From NCBI GenBank assembly GCA_964351865.1, contig CAYGPJ010000022.1, positions 3,357 through 67,356 on the forward strand: a stretch of 64,000 nt of DNA, written 5' to 3'. The position numbers and the translations under genes were made by a program. Source of the DNA: JBCDJI01 sp964351865 (lineage in GTDB: Bacteria; Verrucomicrobiota; Verrucomicrobiia; Methylacidiphilales; JBCBYL01). Each line of letters starts with the position of its first letter. Position 1 is the first letter of the stretch. Below, piece by piece: positions 51,696 through 62,800 of this stretch. The notes beneath the pieces are model-generated. The model had not been told where the DNA came from, searched no databases, and saw only the letters and a program-made list of their open reading frames with translations.

Positions 51696-52433
51696 TCAAA
51701 ATTCCTGATCATCCTCAGCAAGCTCGTCATAGATTTCAACCCGCTCGCCACTCTTAATCATCCGAGCCGGGTTCTCAATCAGAAACTTAACTCTCACGGT
51801 ATTACTGGCAGCGTCGGTTACCGGTGAAACAAACTCTACCGTCGCAGGGATAATCTCTCTGGTATTGATCGACACCAGCGTCTCCGTAGCTCCTCTCACA
51901 TAATGTCGTGCTTGATCCGGGCGGAGATACATATTGACCCGTAACCGGTTCAGCTCCAGCACCGTCATCACGTGTGGGTTAGAAGCCGAAACGCTTTCCG
52001 ATACGTCACGCAGAATCCGGGAAACCACCCCATCGACAGGAGACCGCATCAGCTTGCGTTCCAATGCTGCTTCGAGTCGTTTTAAATTAAACTGATCCAT
52101 TTTAAATTCTGCCTCGGCCCGTTCAAACTCATCCTGGGACGCCCGGCCATTTTCTTTGAGTGCTTTAATTTTTTCGTAACGTCGCTGTTTTAGTTTCAGC
52201 TGCTCCCGTCCGATATTCAGATCCTGCTCGATGACTCCCACATCCATTTTGGCCAGGATCTGGCCCTCTCGAACGACGTCTCCTTCCTTGACTTCCAGCA
52301 CGGTGATCACGCCCGAGTCTGCAGCGGATACCTCAATCGTTCGATACGGCTCCGTGTAGGCAAATATATCCACCGCGTGCGTCGACGGCAGTGCGTAAAA
52401 CAACACCAGCAGGCTGATTATTACGCGACTCAT
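51696..52433 (-). CDS. HlyD-family periplasmic adaptor
   Basis: A 245-residue secreted adaptor with a signal peptide (MSRVIISLLVLFYALPSTHA). Lipoyl halves are in VLEVKEGDVVREGQILAKMD and MRSPVDGVVSRILRDVSESV, with a hairpin coiled coil between them (KLKQRRYEKIKALKENGRAS; FERAEAEFKMDQFNLKRLEA), and a barrel domain in VNMYLRPDQARHYVRG. It is last in the operon giant protein-TolC-SecA-HlyD and would bridge inner-membrane parts to the TolC-like channel. Confidence 0.88.
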   Translation of the reverse strand: MSRVIISLLVLFYALPSTHAVDIFAYTEPYRTIEVSAADSGVITVLEVKEGDVVREGQILAKMDVGVIEQDLNIGREQLKLKQRRYEKIKALKENGRASQDEFERAEAEFKMDQFNLKRLEAALERKLMRSPVDGVVSRILRDVSESVSASNPHVMTVLELNRLRVNMYLRPDQARHYVRGATETLVSINTREIIPATVEFVSPVTDAASNTVRVKFLIENPARMIKSGERVEIYDELAEDDQEF

Positions 52434-52480
52434 CTTCCCAGCCTAAATCTAAATATCAGAATCATAAACCTAAAATATAC

Positions 52481-54400
52481 TCAGCTTTTCTTGCGTAGCT
52501 CTTCCAACCATTTATCTCTCGATAACAACTCCAGCCGTTGGCGTGTATGTATCGCTTCTATTTTTGCCTGCAGCCCATCCAGTTCATTCGAAAAATTCCC
52601 TGCTAATTCCCCATTCTCACTCACCGGCAACTGCTGCCACTGGTCCGCGAGTTCCGGGGCATACTGAGAAATGATATGGTCTTCCAGCGAGGAATAGAGA
52701 CGACCACTGCCCCGATCGCCTTTTCTTCCAGCCCTTCCCAGCAACTGACGATCCATCCGAGTCGACTCCTGGCGTTCCACGCTGATTACATGTAAGCCTC
52801 CGGCGGCCTCCACTTCTGAAGCCAGTTTAATATCCGTTCCACGCCCTGCCATATTGGTAGCAATCGTCACTGCTCCGGCTTCACCCGCTCTGGAGATAAT
52901 TTCAGCTTCCTGTCCATCCTGTTTTGCATTCAGTAAGCGATTCCATATTCCTTTTTGCTCGAGTTCTTGAGCCACCCACTCGCTTTGTCTAATGGTGCGA
53001 GTCCCTACCAGCACCGGACGGTCTTGTCGGTGAATATCGATAATTTCGCCCAGCACCGCTTGCATTTTTGACTGCTCATCCTTAAATACTCGCTCAGGCA
53101 ACACTTGCCGGCGCGACGGTTGATTCAAAGGAATCGACCGAACCGCGGTTTGATAGACTTCTTTCAATTCTCCCCTGTTCTCTTGAGCTGTTCCTGTCAT
53201 CCCGCAAAGTTGTTCGTACATGCGATAGTACCGTTGTCTAGTGATGCTCGCCTCTGTCGCATTTTCGTCCGTAACGGTCACTCCCTCCTTAGCCTCCACT
53301 GCCTGATGTAATCCATTGCGCCAAGTCCGGTCTTCAAAACGGCGGCCGGTATATTCATCCACAATCATAATCTTATCGTCATCGACGACATAGTGTTCAT
53401 CGCACGTAAAAAAGTGGTGAGCCGCTAACGCACTTTCCACATAAATATGCCAAGGCCGTTTGAAAAATTGCCCCATTTGCTCCGGCTTACGTTCGTAGAC
53501 TTTTGCTTTCCCGCTTTCGGTCCACTCCACTTTGCGGTCCCGAACGGTCAGTGTGAAATCCTGCTCCACTTCTAATTCCTGAGCAATACGATCCGCATAT
53601 TCATACAATACCTCAGCCGGAGAGGCATCCGCCTCGCCCCCGCTGATAACAAGAGGAGAGCGCCCTTCATCAATCAACACACTGTCGATCTCATCGATAA
53701 TGACATAGGCGTGATCCCGTTGCGCCATAGCTTCCGGTCGCTCCTGCCCTTTTAAACGCCCCAGAAATCCACCCGTCAGTTCTTCTTTCCCTTGCGCCAG
53801 TAAGGCCAGTTGATCTTTCAAGTAATCAAATCCAAACTCATAACCTGTTCCGTACACAATATCCGCCGGATAGATGGCTTTCTTATCGGCCGGCGAAACC
53901 CGTTCTTTTAAAAAACTGACTGATAACCCCAGCATTTCATAGACCGGGCGGCATTCCTCGCAATCACGCTCTGCCAGATAGGTATTAGCGGTAGCAATGT
54001 GAACTCCACGCCGTTCCATCGCACGCGCATAGGCAGGAAGGGTGGTCATCAGTGTTTTACCTTCACCGGTAGCCATTTCAGCGACCCAACCCAAATACAG
54101 ATAATATCCCGCTTCGACTTGCACATCGTAGTGCATATATCCATAGACTCGGCGCGCCGCCTCTTTGACTAAGGCAAATCCCTGAATCAGATTCACCGTA
54201 TGACCACTTTGCACCTCTGCTCCCCATTTCATGGAGGCTCGTTTCAGGTCTCCATCAGTAATACGATGCAATCGCAGACGAGCCGTCTCGACCTGAGCCG
54301 GAAAATGAGCCGGCATCGTCTTCAGTTTATCGGAGGGGGACAGTGTGTCAGGTCGAGCGACCTGCACCCGATCGATTATTTTCTGTAGCCCTGATTTCAT
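52481..54400 (-). CDS. SecA-like ATPase (accessory SecA paralogue, C-terminally truncated)
   Basis: A 639-residue DEAD-type motor, against about 900 for housekeeping SecA. Walker A is T111-G-E-G-K-T116, Walker B D236-E-I-D-S240 in VIIDEIDSVLIDEGRSPLVI. The preprotein cross-linking domain is present (DDDKIMIVDEYTGRRFEDRT; WRNGLHQAVEAKEGVTV). Helicase motifs follow: CGMTGTAQENRGELKEVY, TNMAGRGTDIKLA and LLGRAGRKGDRGSGRLYSSL. The helical wing and zinc-binding tail are missing. It sits between tolC and hlyD, so it is probably dedicated to exporting the operon's giant protein. Confidence 0.85.
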   Translation of the reverse strand: MKSGLQKIIDRVQVARPDTLSPSDKLKTMPAHFPAQVETARLRLHRITDGDLKRASMKWGAEVQSGHTVNLIQGFALVKEAARRVYGYMHYDVQVEAGYYLYLGWVAEMATGEGKTLMTTLPAYARAMERRGVHIATANTYLAERDCEECRPVYEMLGLSVSFLKERVSPADKKAIYPADIVYGTGYEFGFDYLKDQLALLAQGKEELTGGFLGRLKGQERPEAMAQRDHAYVIIDEIDSVLIDEGRSPLVISGGEADASPAEVLYEYADRIAQELEVEQDFTLTVRDRKVEWTESGKAKVYERKPEQMGQFFKRPWHIYVESALAAHHFFTCDEHYVVDDDKIMIVDEYTGRRFEDRTWRNGLHQAVEAKEGVTVTDENATEASITRQRYYRMYEQLCGMTGTAQENRGELKEVYQTAVRSIPLNQPSRRQVLPERVFKDEQSKMQAVLGEIIDIHRQDRPVLVGTRTIRQSEWVAQELEQKGIWNRLLNAKQDGQEAEIISRAGEAGAVTIATNMAGRGTDIKLASEVEAAGGLHVISVERQESTRMDRQLLGRAGRKGDRGSGRLYSSLEDHIISQYAPELADQWQQLPVSENGELAGNFSNELDGLQAKIEAIHTRQRLELLSRDKWLEELRKKS

Positions 54401-54470
54401 ATGGCTTATTCAAGCGACAATCACCCTGTTTAAACTTTAAACCCAGAGGAGGTTTGCCGAACGAAGTAGA

Positions 54471-56723
54471 TCAGTTCTTGAGCTTCTTAACACCCAGAAC
54501 AATACCCGTGATAATAAATAAACCGGCAATCAACGGAAAAGCTAAACTTTGACGCTTAGGTTGAACAGACTCGCTTTGAGCTGTGGCAACAGGTTGCGTA
54601 ACAGGTTCGGGGGCGGCCACGGTAACGGGAGCTGCTAAATTTTCGGCTGCCTCTTCTTCCACTATTTCTTCAACCTTCATTTGCGATAAAGGCTCTTCCT
54701 CAACCACAGGGTTGGGTTCCTGATAACCTTCCTCCCAAGGCTTTAGAGCCGCTGCATCTAAGCTTGCCTCTTCGTCAACAACCTCTGGCAGCTCAGAGAG
54801 TAGTTCGTTCTTCGCTTCAGTTGTGACCCCGGAATCGATCTCCAGCTCCGGCACATCTACAGAACTGTCCAGATCTTCCGCAACGACTACGGGTTCCTGT
54901 GGAGCAGAGGTCTGACGGATTCCCAGCGGCACCGCATTGGGGTCTTCCTGCCCTTTACTGTGTTTCTGAAGACGTAAAGTAGGCAAGCCAAGCTCATCAT
55001 CTTTATACTCTTCATACGTGATATCCTCATAAGTCAGCAAGGTGCCTTTCGCACGCTCCAGATTCACGAGGGATACGTTATAAGTTACCAGCGATCGGGT
55101 GAACTCGTCTTCAGCCACGGCCTGACGCTCCTGAGAATCCAGCAGGAACGAAAGAAATGAGCTGGCTGTCAATTCATCTCCGACTTCCAGACCTCGTCGG
55201 TCTTTCAGCTGTCTGAGCTCTTCTTCTGCGGCACGCATACTTTCGAGTTTTGCCTGCACATCGCGCATGGCAGTATTCACTTCACGCACCGATACTTTTA
55301 ATTCGAGCAACACGGTTTCGATGGTGGTTTTAACGGAGTTTAACTGCTGGCGTGTTTCCAGTTTACGCCGCTCCAGACGAGCACGCCCGATCTGATTCTC
55401 CAGTGGATACTCCGCATAAAATCCCCAGCTATGCCCCGGCGCTCCGACATCAAACTGATTATCCCAAGCTTCGGTATAACTCCCTTCATTTTCCAGTCCT
55501 CCCAGATAGCCTTCCACAAAGACATTTAACGTCGGCAAAATTTCATTGCGGGCCATGTCCTCACGTAAAGCAGCCGCTTTAAGTTGTTTGAAGGCCTGAG
55601 CGATTTCCGGGCGATTTTCGAGCGCTTCCGCTGCGGCCTCAGTAAGTGACACCTCAGCGGTGGACAGCGTCGGTGCATCCAACGGAATAAATTCACCGTT
55701 ATTACTACGATACAACTCAGCTGAATTCACCAAGGCCTGGATTCGATCTTGAGCGTTGCGGATGGCCAGTTCAGACCTCACCAGATCTGCCCGCCGGTTG
55801 GCATAGGCTGCACGCGCGCGTGACAACTGCGCAGATTCTGCATCCAGATCCTGCCGGTCCTGTAACTCACTCACGACCAGATCCGTTTCATCCACAAGGT
55901 TTTTCTTTTGCAGATAGACGGCCCGGGCCATGTATAAACCCCAATATGCACGCGCGACTTCCACCAGATGAGACTCCGTCTGGCGCAGGAATTCACGCAC
56001 GGCAATTTCACTGTCGATTTCAGCAATCTTAATTGTGGATTCGTTATAATGAATCCCGGCCCCTTTCAGGAGGGGCTGGGTATAACGTAAGCGCAGTTCC
56101 GCATTGCCTTGCGGATTGGGGGTAAAGAATGATGAGTTATTTTTAGTTCGGCTGAGCTCCTGAACCGCCTCAAATTCACCTCCGGTGATAACCTTTTTGC
56201 GCAATCCAGTGCGTAAAGAATGCTTTTCTTCCCGAAATCTTCCTTGCTCGCCCGGCACGTTGAGTCCGGTTTGTAAGGTGCTGCCTACCGGGTCATCTTT
56301 CTGGTCATATCGGCCTTCCACAAAGAGGCGTGTATCAAACTCGCCTTTGGCTTCTTGAATTCCGGTGCGACGAATCAATGGTAAATCACTGAAAACCCGA
56401 ATCTGACTGGAGTGCATCAGCGTTTCAACATAGATGTCATCCAGTGAGGCGGATTGTTGTTTTCCTTCAAAAATAGCGCCTTCTAAGGAAGCATGCCACC
56501 ACGGGTTGAAAGATTCTACGACGACTTCATTTTCCGTGCGACCAACAGAATTTTTAACCTTTTCTTCATCTTTGAGCTTCTGAACTTCTGCGCGATAGAC
56601 ATCCAATATTTCATCGATATCCGTATTCACACGAGTGACCGCGCAACCTGAAAACATCAGGACGACGACTAGGAGCATCGCGTAGTGCAGTAATCTGTGT
56701 TTATTTTTCTGGATATCTTTCAT
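54471..56723 (-). CDS. TolC-like outer membrane efflux lipoprotein with acidic tail and C-terminal hydrophobic helix
   Basis: A 750-residue protein from ATG 56723. A lipoprotein signal (LLVVVLMFSGCAV) is followed by an OEP domain with long helices, for example VAEDEFTRSLVTYNVSLVNL (late) and SLTEAAAEALENRPEIAQAF. After the OEP region (about residue 580) comes an extra, mostly acidic and Val/Pro-rich stretch of about 145 residues. The protein ends in a hydrophobic helix (LAFPLIAGLFIITGIVLGV) plus KKLKN. TolC proteins normally end in the periplasm without such a helix. It is the second gene of the operon after the giant protein. Confidence 0.85.
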   Translation of the reverse strand: MKDIQKNKHRLLHYAMLLVVVLMFSGCAVTRVNTDIDEILDVYRAEVQKLKDEEKVKNSVGRTENEVVVESFNPWWHASLEGAIFEGKQQSASLDDIYVETLMHSSQIRVFSDLPLIRRTGIQEAKGEFDTRLFVEGRYDQKDDPVGSTLQTGLNVPGEQGRFREEKHSLRTGLRKKVITGGEFEAVQELSRTKNNSSFFTPNPQGNAELRLRYTQPLLKGAGIHYNESTIKIAEIDSEIAVREFLRQTESHLVEVARAYWGLYMARAVYLQKKNLVDETDLVVSELQDRQDLDAESAQLSRARAAYANRRADLVRSELAIRNAQDRIQALVNSAELYRSNNGEFIPLDAPTLSTAEVSLTEAAAEALENRPEIAQAFKQLKAAALREDMARNEILPTLNVFVEGYLGGLENEGSYTEAWDNQFDVGAPGHSWGFYAEYPLENQIGRARLERRKLETRQQLNSVKTTIETVLLELKVSVREVNTAMRDVQAKLESMRAAEEELRQLKDRRGLEVGDELTASSFLSFLLDSQERQAVAEDEFTRSLVTYNVSLVNLERAKGTLLTYEDITYEEYKDDELGLPTLRLQKHSKGQEDPNAVPLGIRQTSAPQEPVVVAEDLDSSVDVPELEIDSGVTTEAKNELLSELPEVVDEEASLDAAALKPWEEGYQEPNPVVEEEPLSQMKVEEIVEEEAAENLAAPVTVAAPEPVTQPVATAQSESVQPKRQSLAFPLIAGLFIITGIVLGVKKLKN

Positions 56724-56870
56724 TCTTAGAACGTTACACATAGTTTTGACACTGGTCATCGAGAGAGTCACGGCTAAAATGCACCCAGGATGTATTTATT
56801 AGACGTCTTAATGCACTGGTAATATTTATACAACTCACTCTCATCGTTTTGATCTGGTGGTGAGCCTAAA

Positions 56871-59800
56871 TCAGAATCCTGACGGGGTAGACTGAGATCC
56901 GAGGAATTCGTAATAATTCTTTTCCCAGCTCATGGCCAGCGGCGATTCATTGGCGTTGCGTTCGCTATCCACCACGGTGCTGGTCCGTTTCTTGAGAATT
57001 TGTTCCACGGTCATCGCTTCAATAAAGAAATGGCCTTTGTTAATCGCAGGTGAGAAATAGGTTCTCAAATTAAAGCCGTTACCAGAATCACTCGAATAGG
57101 TAGGTGCCGTCTGCTGAATGGTAGCGGCATGCGGCATGTCGAAAATAATCGAGTTCGGGAATGTCGCCATCCAGTTACCACCGGCATCGGCAACGACAGT
57201 CTGCTGTCCGATTTCTACCCCCAGGCTGTTATAGAGTTTGATCACCAGCGTAGTTCCCCGCTCTGCGTGGCCCGAATAAATCGGCATCAACGGCAGAATC
57301 GGCTCCCGGAATGGCATCGGATCTTCCGGGTTATACCACTCATCATCTTCAGGCTCTTCCTCAAAAGGCAGGAACGTCGGACTGGAAGCATCATAACGGA
57401 AGAACGTGCGTGGGTCATCCGGATCAATCGGAGGAATCTCACCAAAATCATAACCTGTTGCGGCCACACCTGCCGTCAAGGTTAAGGCGGTAACCCGGTC
57501 ATTTCCTAATGTGCCACCTTCACTTCCCAGCTTATCTTTACCATCATTAAAGGCAGCTGGTTGCGTTTCAATAATACGATATTCACCTGTCGAAAGCAAT
57601 CCACGGGTCGTATTGCCAAATCCAGTGTAGAAGTTTTCCGTGTTGTTATGATCAAAAATGTAATCTCCAGAACCATTGGTAGTTACGGTCACATCGCGAT
57701 CATCCGCAGTTCCAAAGATGCCGTCACCGCCGGACCATTCCAGCTCAACCGATACACCAGAGATTCCATCTTCACCCGCATCCTGAGTGCCATTGTCATT
57801 CTTGTCTTCGTAGACCGTTCCGGTAATCGAAGCCGTCGTATTTCCGAAATCCTGGTTCGTGACGTTGGTTGCCACTAAAGTCACATCGATCAGATTCGTT
57901 CCGTTCTCACTATTCCCGAATCCTGTCGGCTGAGTTTCCCGCACCAGATAGTTGCCAGCTGTCAGGTTGATAAAGCTGTAAGAACCATCTGCGGATGTGG
58001 TGGTCGTTCTAAACGGAGCCTCTACCCCATCGACCACGCCGTTATTATTCAGATCTACAATCAACTCAATCGTGACGCCGCCCATACCGGTATCGACGCC
58101 ATCAAAATCATTATTCTGATCGCGATCATGGTAACTGCGACCTGAGATTGATATAGGGCCACCCTGATAACCAAAATCGACCGCCTGATCATCTTCATTA
58201 CTTCCCAACTGTACACTGGCCTGACTGTTGTTGTTCGCATTGGCAACATTGTCGTCTTTATCAAACGTATTGGTCGCCGCCGTTAACGAAGGAGATGCGG
58301 TATCTACTTCGACGATATAATTACCTGCGATAAGATTATCAAAGAGATAGTTGCCGGAAGCATCGGTTGTATCCGTAGCAATTTTACGGTCCGTTCCGGT
58401 TTCAAGTGTTCCGTTGTTGTTCAGGTCCTGCCAGAGACTGATATCAACACTTGGAATACCTGGCTCGCCCGTGTCCTGCACTCCATCATTATCCAAATCA
58501 AACCAGACAAAGTCACTAATGGAAGCAGAGCCGCGATAGCCGAAATCCGCATCATTATAATCCTGACCTGCCGTGATAGTGACCGGTTCAGGGTCGGTAA
58601 CACCAGTGGCACCAGTTAACGTGGTATCCGCTAAAACATTTCCTGTATCGGTGACATCGACCAGGTAATCATCTCCAAAGAGGTTCGTGAAATCGTAAGC
58701 TCCATTAACATCGGTGGTCAGAGTCTGAATTTTCTTATCCCCTGCATTAATGGTTCCTGATCCATCCAGATCCCAATACAGATCAATGGTTACCCCGCCA
58801 ATTCCAGGCTCGGTTCCATTCTGACTGGCATTTCCATCCAGATCCAGCCAGACCAGATCGCCAATGGAACCGGTTCCGCGATAGCCGAAATCCGCATCGG
58901 TAATGCTTGCCGTGGTGATCGTGACATCCGCACGATTTGCCGTGCCCAGTCCATCCCGGTCGAACGTCTGAACACTGGCCGTTCCATCAGGAAGGTCAGA
59001 ATTATCGACTGAAACTCGGTAATTTCCTGGAGCTAATCCTGTAAATTCATAGGCTCCATTCGCATCGGTATCATCGGTTCCCAGGGTGACATCATCGGTA
59101 TTACCAAAGATACCGTCCTGCCCCGCATACAGCAGGCTTACCGTGACATTCGCAATGCCTGCTTCATCCGTATCCTGCGCACCATCGCCATCCACATCAA
59201 ACCAGACAAAGTCTCCAATACTGAAGTTACCTGTCGTGACGCGATCGGTATCCTGACGAGGGTCTGTGGTTGCGGTTGGAGCCTCGACCGTGCCGGTGGC
59301 GCCATCGGTGCTGCCATCCGGACCATAATCACGATCCTGAGTATCTGTCGGAGTCGTGCTATCTCCAGGATCACTCGTATTATTGTCGTTGCCAGGCTGG
59401 CTGTCGAAATGAACCCGCACGTTATTGTCGATGTTCGTATTGGCCGCCACTCCTGATTTAACCGTGGTGCTGACGACCACGGTGATCGTTGAATCCACCG
59501 GCATCTCATCGACCGAAATATTGACCGTGTTCCCTGTCGTGTTATCCGTCACCCCGGTCGCACCACCTGCCGGAGTAATGGAATCAATGGTCACATTCTC
59601 CAGATTGGAGGGAATCACATCCGCAATACGCACATCATAGGCGGTCGCGGTCGCGCCATTCGCAGCCGCATTAGTAATGGTCAGCGTGTATTTCAGTGTC
59701 TGACCAACGACCACGATATTATCCGCGTCATCGTTGGTCTTGGTAACGGTTACCTGCGGTTCGATGACCGTGACCGTCGCCGTGTTGTCATTGTCATCTG

Positions 59801-62800
59801 TGACCCCATCCGCAGATGCATCCAGATCATTAACCAGTGAAGTCTGGCCATCCCCGTCACCCGCTGCGGTCACTCCATCGTTAGAAGCCACATCATCCAC
59901 TCGCGCCTGATAACGATAGGTAAAACTGTCCGTTGCCGTATTGGCCGTTGCGGCGGTGGCATCACTTGTGCCGGGATTCAACACACTGGTCAAAGTCTGA
60001 TCCAAGGTGGCGGTATTAAATCCGGTAATCGTCATCCCATTCGCATTGACGATGGCTGAACTGTTCGCCACATACGACATTCCCGCAGGCAAGGTGTCAT
60101 CCAGCTGAATATTGGTGGTCGTCCCCTCGATCACGGTGACCGTAACCGTGTAAGTGACGATATCACCAATTCTTGCAGTGGCAGTGTTGACCACTTTTGA
60201 AACCGCGAAAGGAGTTCCGACTGTCAGTGTTTCAGTATCTGCCAGCGCGTAATCATTCAATGCTCCACCGACTCCATCGGCTCCTGTCCGCTCACCGGTA
60301 GCGGAACCGGCAGCTCCGGGAGTAACGCCCGTATCATTTCCCGCATCATCCGCATTTTTGACCGTATCGGCACCGATCGCGGTTCCCGTCGCACCTGGCA
60401 AGCTGGTAAAGGTCACATTGGCTGGGTTTGAGTAGGTATCTCCGGGGTTGATGGAATTACGTAACGAAACCGTAGCGGTGACCGTCCAGGTGGTGCCCGC
60501 TGCTATTTGCGAAATCTCCGCGTCAATGGAATCGGTCGTCAGATTGGTGGAATCGGTGACCGTTCCTCCCGTCGTCCCGTTATTGAATGCAATCGCAGTC
60601 AAATCAAACTCTGCGGGCAGTGCCAGATCCGCCAGTCGCACATTAAACGCATCAAAGGTGCTGGTGTTGCTAATCGTGTAGGTAATATCAAACGAATCCC
60701 CTGCATCATACCCACTCCCGGCCGGGATCACCTGATTGAAGGTCAATACCGGTTCGCGAACCGTGGTGGTAACGGTGTTCGAAAGACCTGCGACATCCCC
60801 CACATCCGAACCATCGTTATCCGCATCGGTCGCGACTTCGGTTCCGGTAGCCGTCCCGGAATTATCCCGGTCTACCGACACATACCCTGAAGTGCCATTG
60901 CCATCGGTATCCCGCAACACTCCAAAATTATTCGCCAGGGTCGTTCCCTCCTGATTGGCTACTTCATTACGTGCTACCGCGTTAAACCGAACAATGGCAA
61001 ACTCACGATCCGCATCGTTATCGTTGTTCACGACATTGCCAAGTTTGAAATACACATCTGTGCCGCTACCGTAGGTGTCATTGTTCCCGACGAGTGTCGA
61101 GGAAATGGCATTCGAGGTCGTGGCATCATAAACACCTGCCGTTAACAGACCCGCTCCGCTCACCGCATTGTCTGCGGTGTAGAGAATTTCAACATTCCCC
61201 GGCAATATCTGCATTCCCGCCGGCAGGAAGTCCTGAATCACCAAACCGCGGTTGGTGCCTTCAAAGAGTTCCACTTGCAACTCGTAACGCGCCACTTCTC
61301 CAATGGCCAGATTCGCACCGGTCGTATGATCCTCACTCGTTGCAATAAGCGCCTTGGATACTCTGGGAATAAAGGTATTGGTCGTCAGCGAAGCCGCGGC
61401 TCCGACGGCGTAGTTATCGACAGGGTTGTCCGTGTCTGGAGGCGTATTGTCCGTAGGATCCGCAATATCTCCACCGGTGCGCTCACCCGTTACCGTGCCG
61501 TTGAGGGAGGTGAACTTGGCATCCGCATTGTTCGTAAACGTCTGACCCGGTTCGACCGTATTTTGCAGGATTGCCTTGTAAGTGACTTGCACGATCGCCC
61601 CTACCGGAATGTCATAGGTTCCGGTCAGCCCCGTGTTTCCGGTGCCGGTGAAGACCGCGGCACTGTCCTGAGTCGCGTTAACGGTTCCGGTGTTCAGGGT
61701 TGTCGTAATCGTGCCGGTGCCCAGCAGTCCCGTTGGAATCGCATCGGTAAGAACCGTTTCGAAGGCGGTGCTGGTGCCGGTATTCGTCAGTGTAATCTGA
61801 TAGGTAACTTCATCGCCCGCATTATAGCTGGTGCCACTGGTAATGACTTTAGCAATGTTAACCCGCGGCTCGACTACCGTCAGGGTCACAGAGTTGTTAT
61901 TGTCCGGAGTTACTCCGGTGGCGCTGCCGTCCGCATCATTCACCAGCGTATCGACATTCTGATTCGGCACCGAATTATCGACCTGAGCCCGATAGGTGAT
62001 AAAGAAGGAATCCGTTTCAGCCACGGCTGCATTATTCGTGGTGGCATTACTCCCGCCCGGATTGACCGCACTAGTCGCGGTCAGAGTCAAGGTCTGGGAG
62101 GCGATGTTGGCACTGAAGCCATTGACGGTAATGCCGTTCGCATTCGAAACCACGGCGGAACCGGGAACATAAGTCAGTCCCGCAGGTAGGGTGTCGACGA
62201 TAGAAATACTATTGGTGGTTCCTTCCATGACCGCCACTTCCAGCTGGAAAGTGGCCACCTCACCAATGGCTAAGTTCGCTCCGGTCGTGCCCGCTTCGGA
62301 ACTGGAAAGCAAGGTCTTCGTCAGTGCGAAGGGGTTGTCTACCGTTACGGAAGTGTCCACCCCGACTGCGTAGTTATTCAATACGGCATTATTCGTTGGT
62401 GGGGTGTTATCCTCAGGATCAGTGACATTCGCTCCCGTCCGCTCTCCCGTTACCGTTCCGTTTTGAGAGGTGAAGAATACATTGGTATCACTGGTCACTG
62501 TTTGCCCCGGCGTCACCGTATTCGGCAACGTCGCCGTATACGTAAAGGTCACTGAGCCATTCAGTGGAATATCAAATACTCCACTGATGCTGTTGGTGCC
62601 TTCACCTGCCAGCGCCGTTTCTACCGTAGCCGATCCGGACAAAGTCGGCGCACTGATGGAACCCGCCTTAACGATTACCCCAGTAGGCAATACATCGGCT
62701 AAGGTTACTTCGTAGGCAGGTCCTGTCGCCCCATTCGCCACCAGGTTATCAATCGTGACACTATACGTTATTTCATCTCCGGCATCCAATGCAGTGGTCG

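Noticed and set aside
47259..56723. Classical type I secretion or RND efflux system
   Set aside because: No ABC ATPase/permease or RND pump is encoded in the cluster.
61275..62189. 304-residue Arg/Gly/Ile-rich open frame antisense to the giant gene
   Set aside because: Arises from the repetitive Thr/Val/Asn codons on the other strand; no start signal and repetitive composition.
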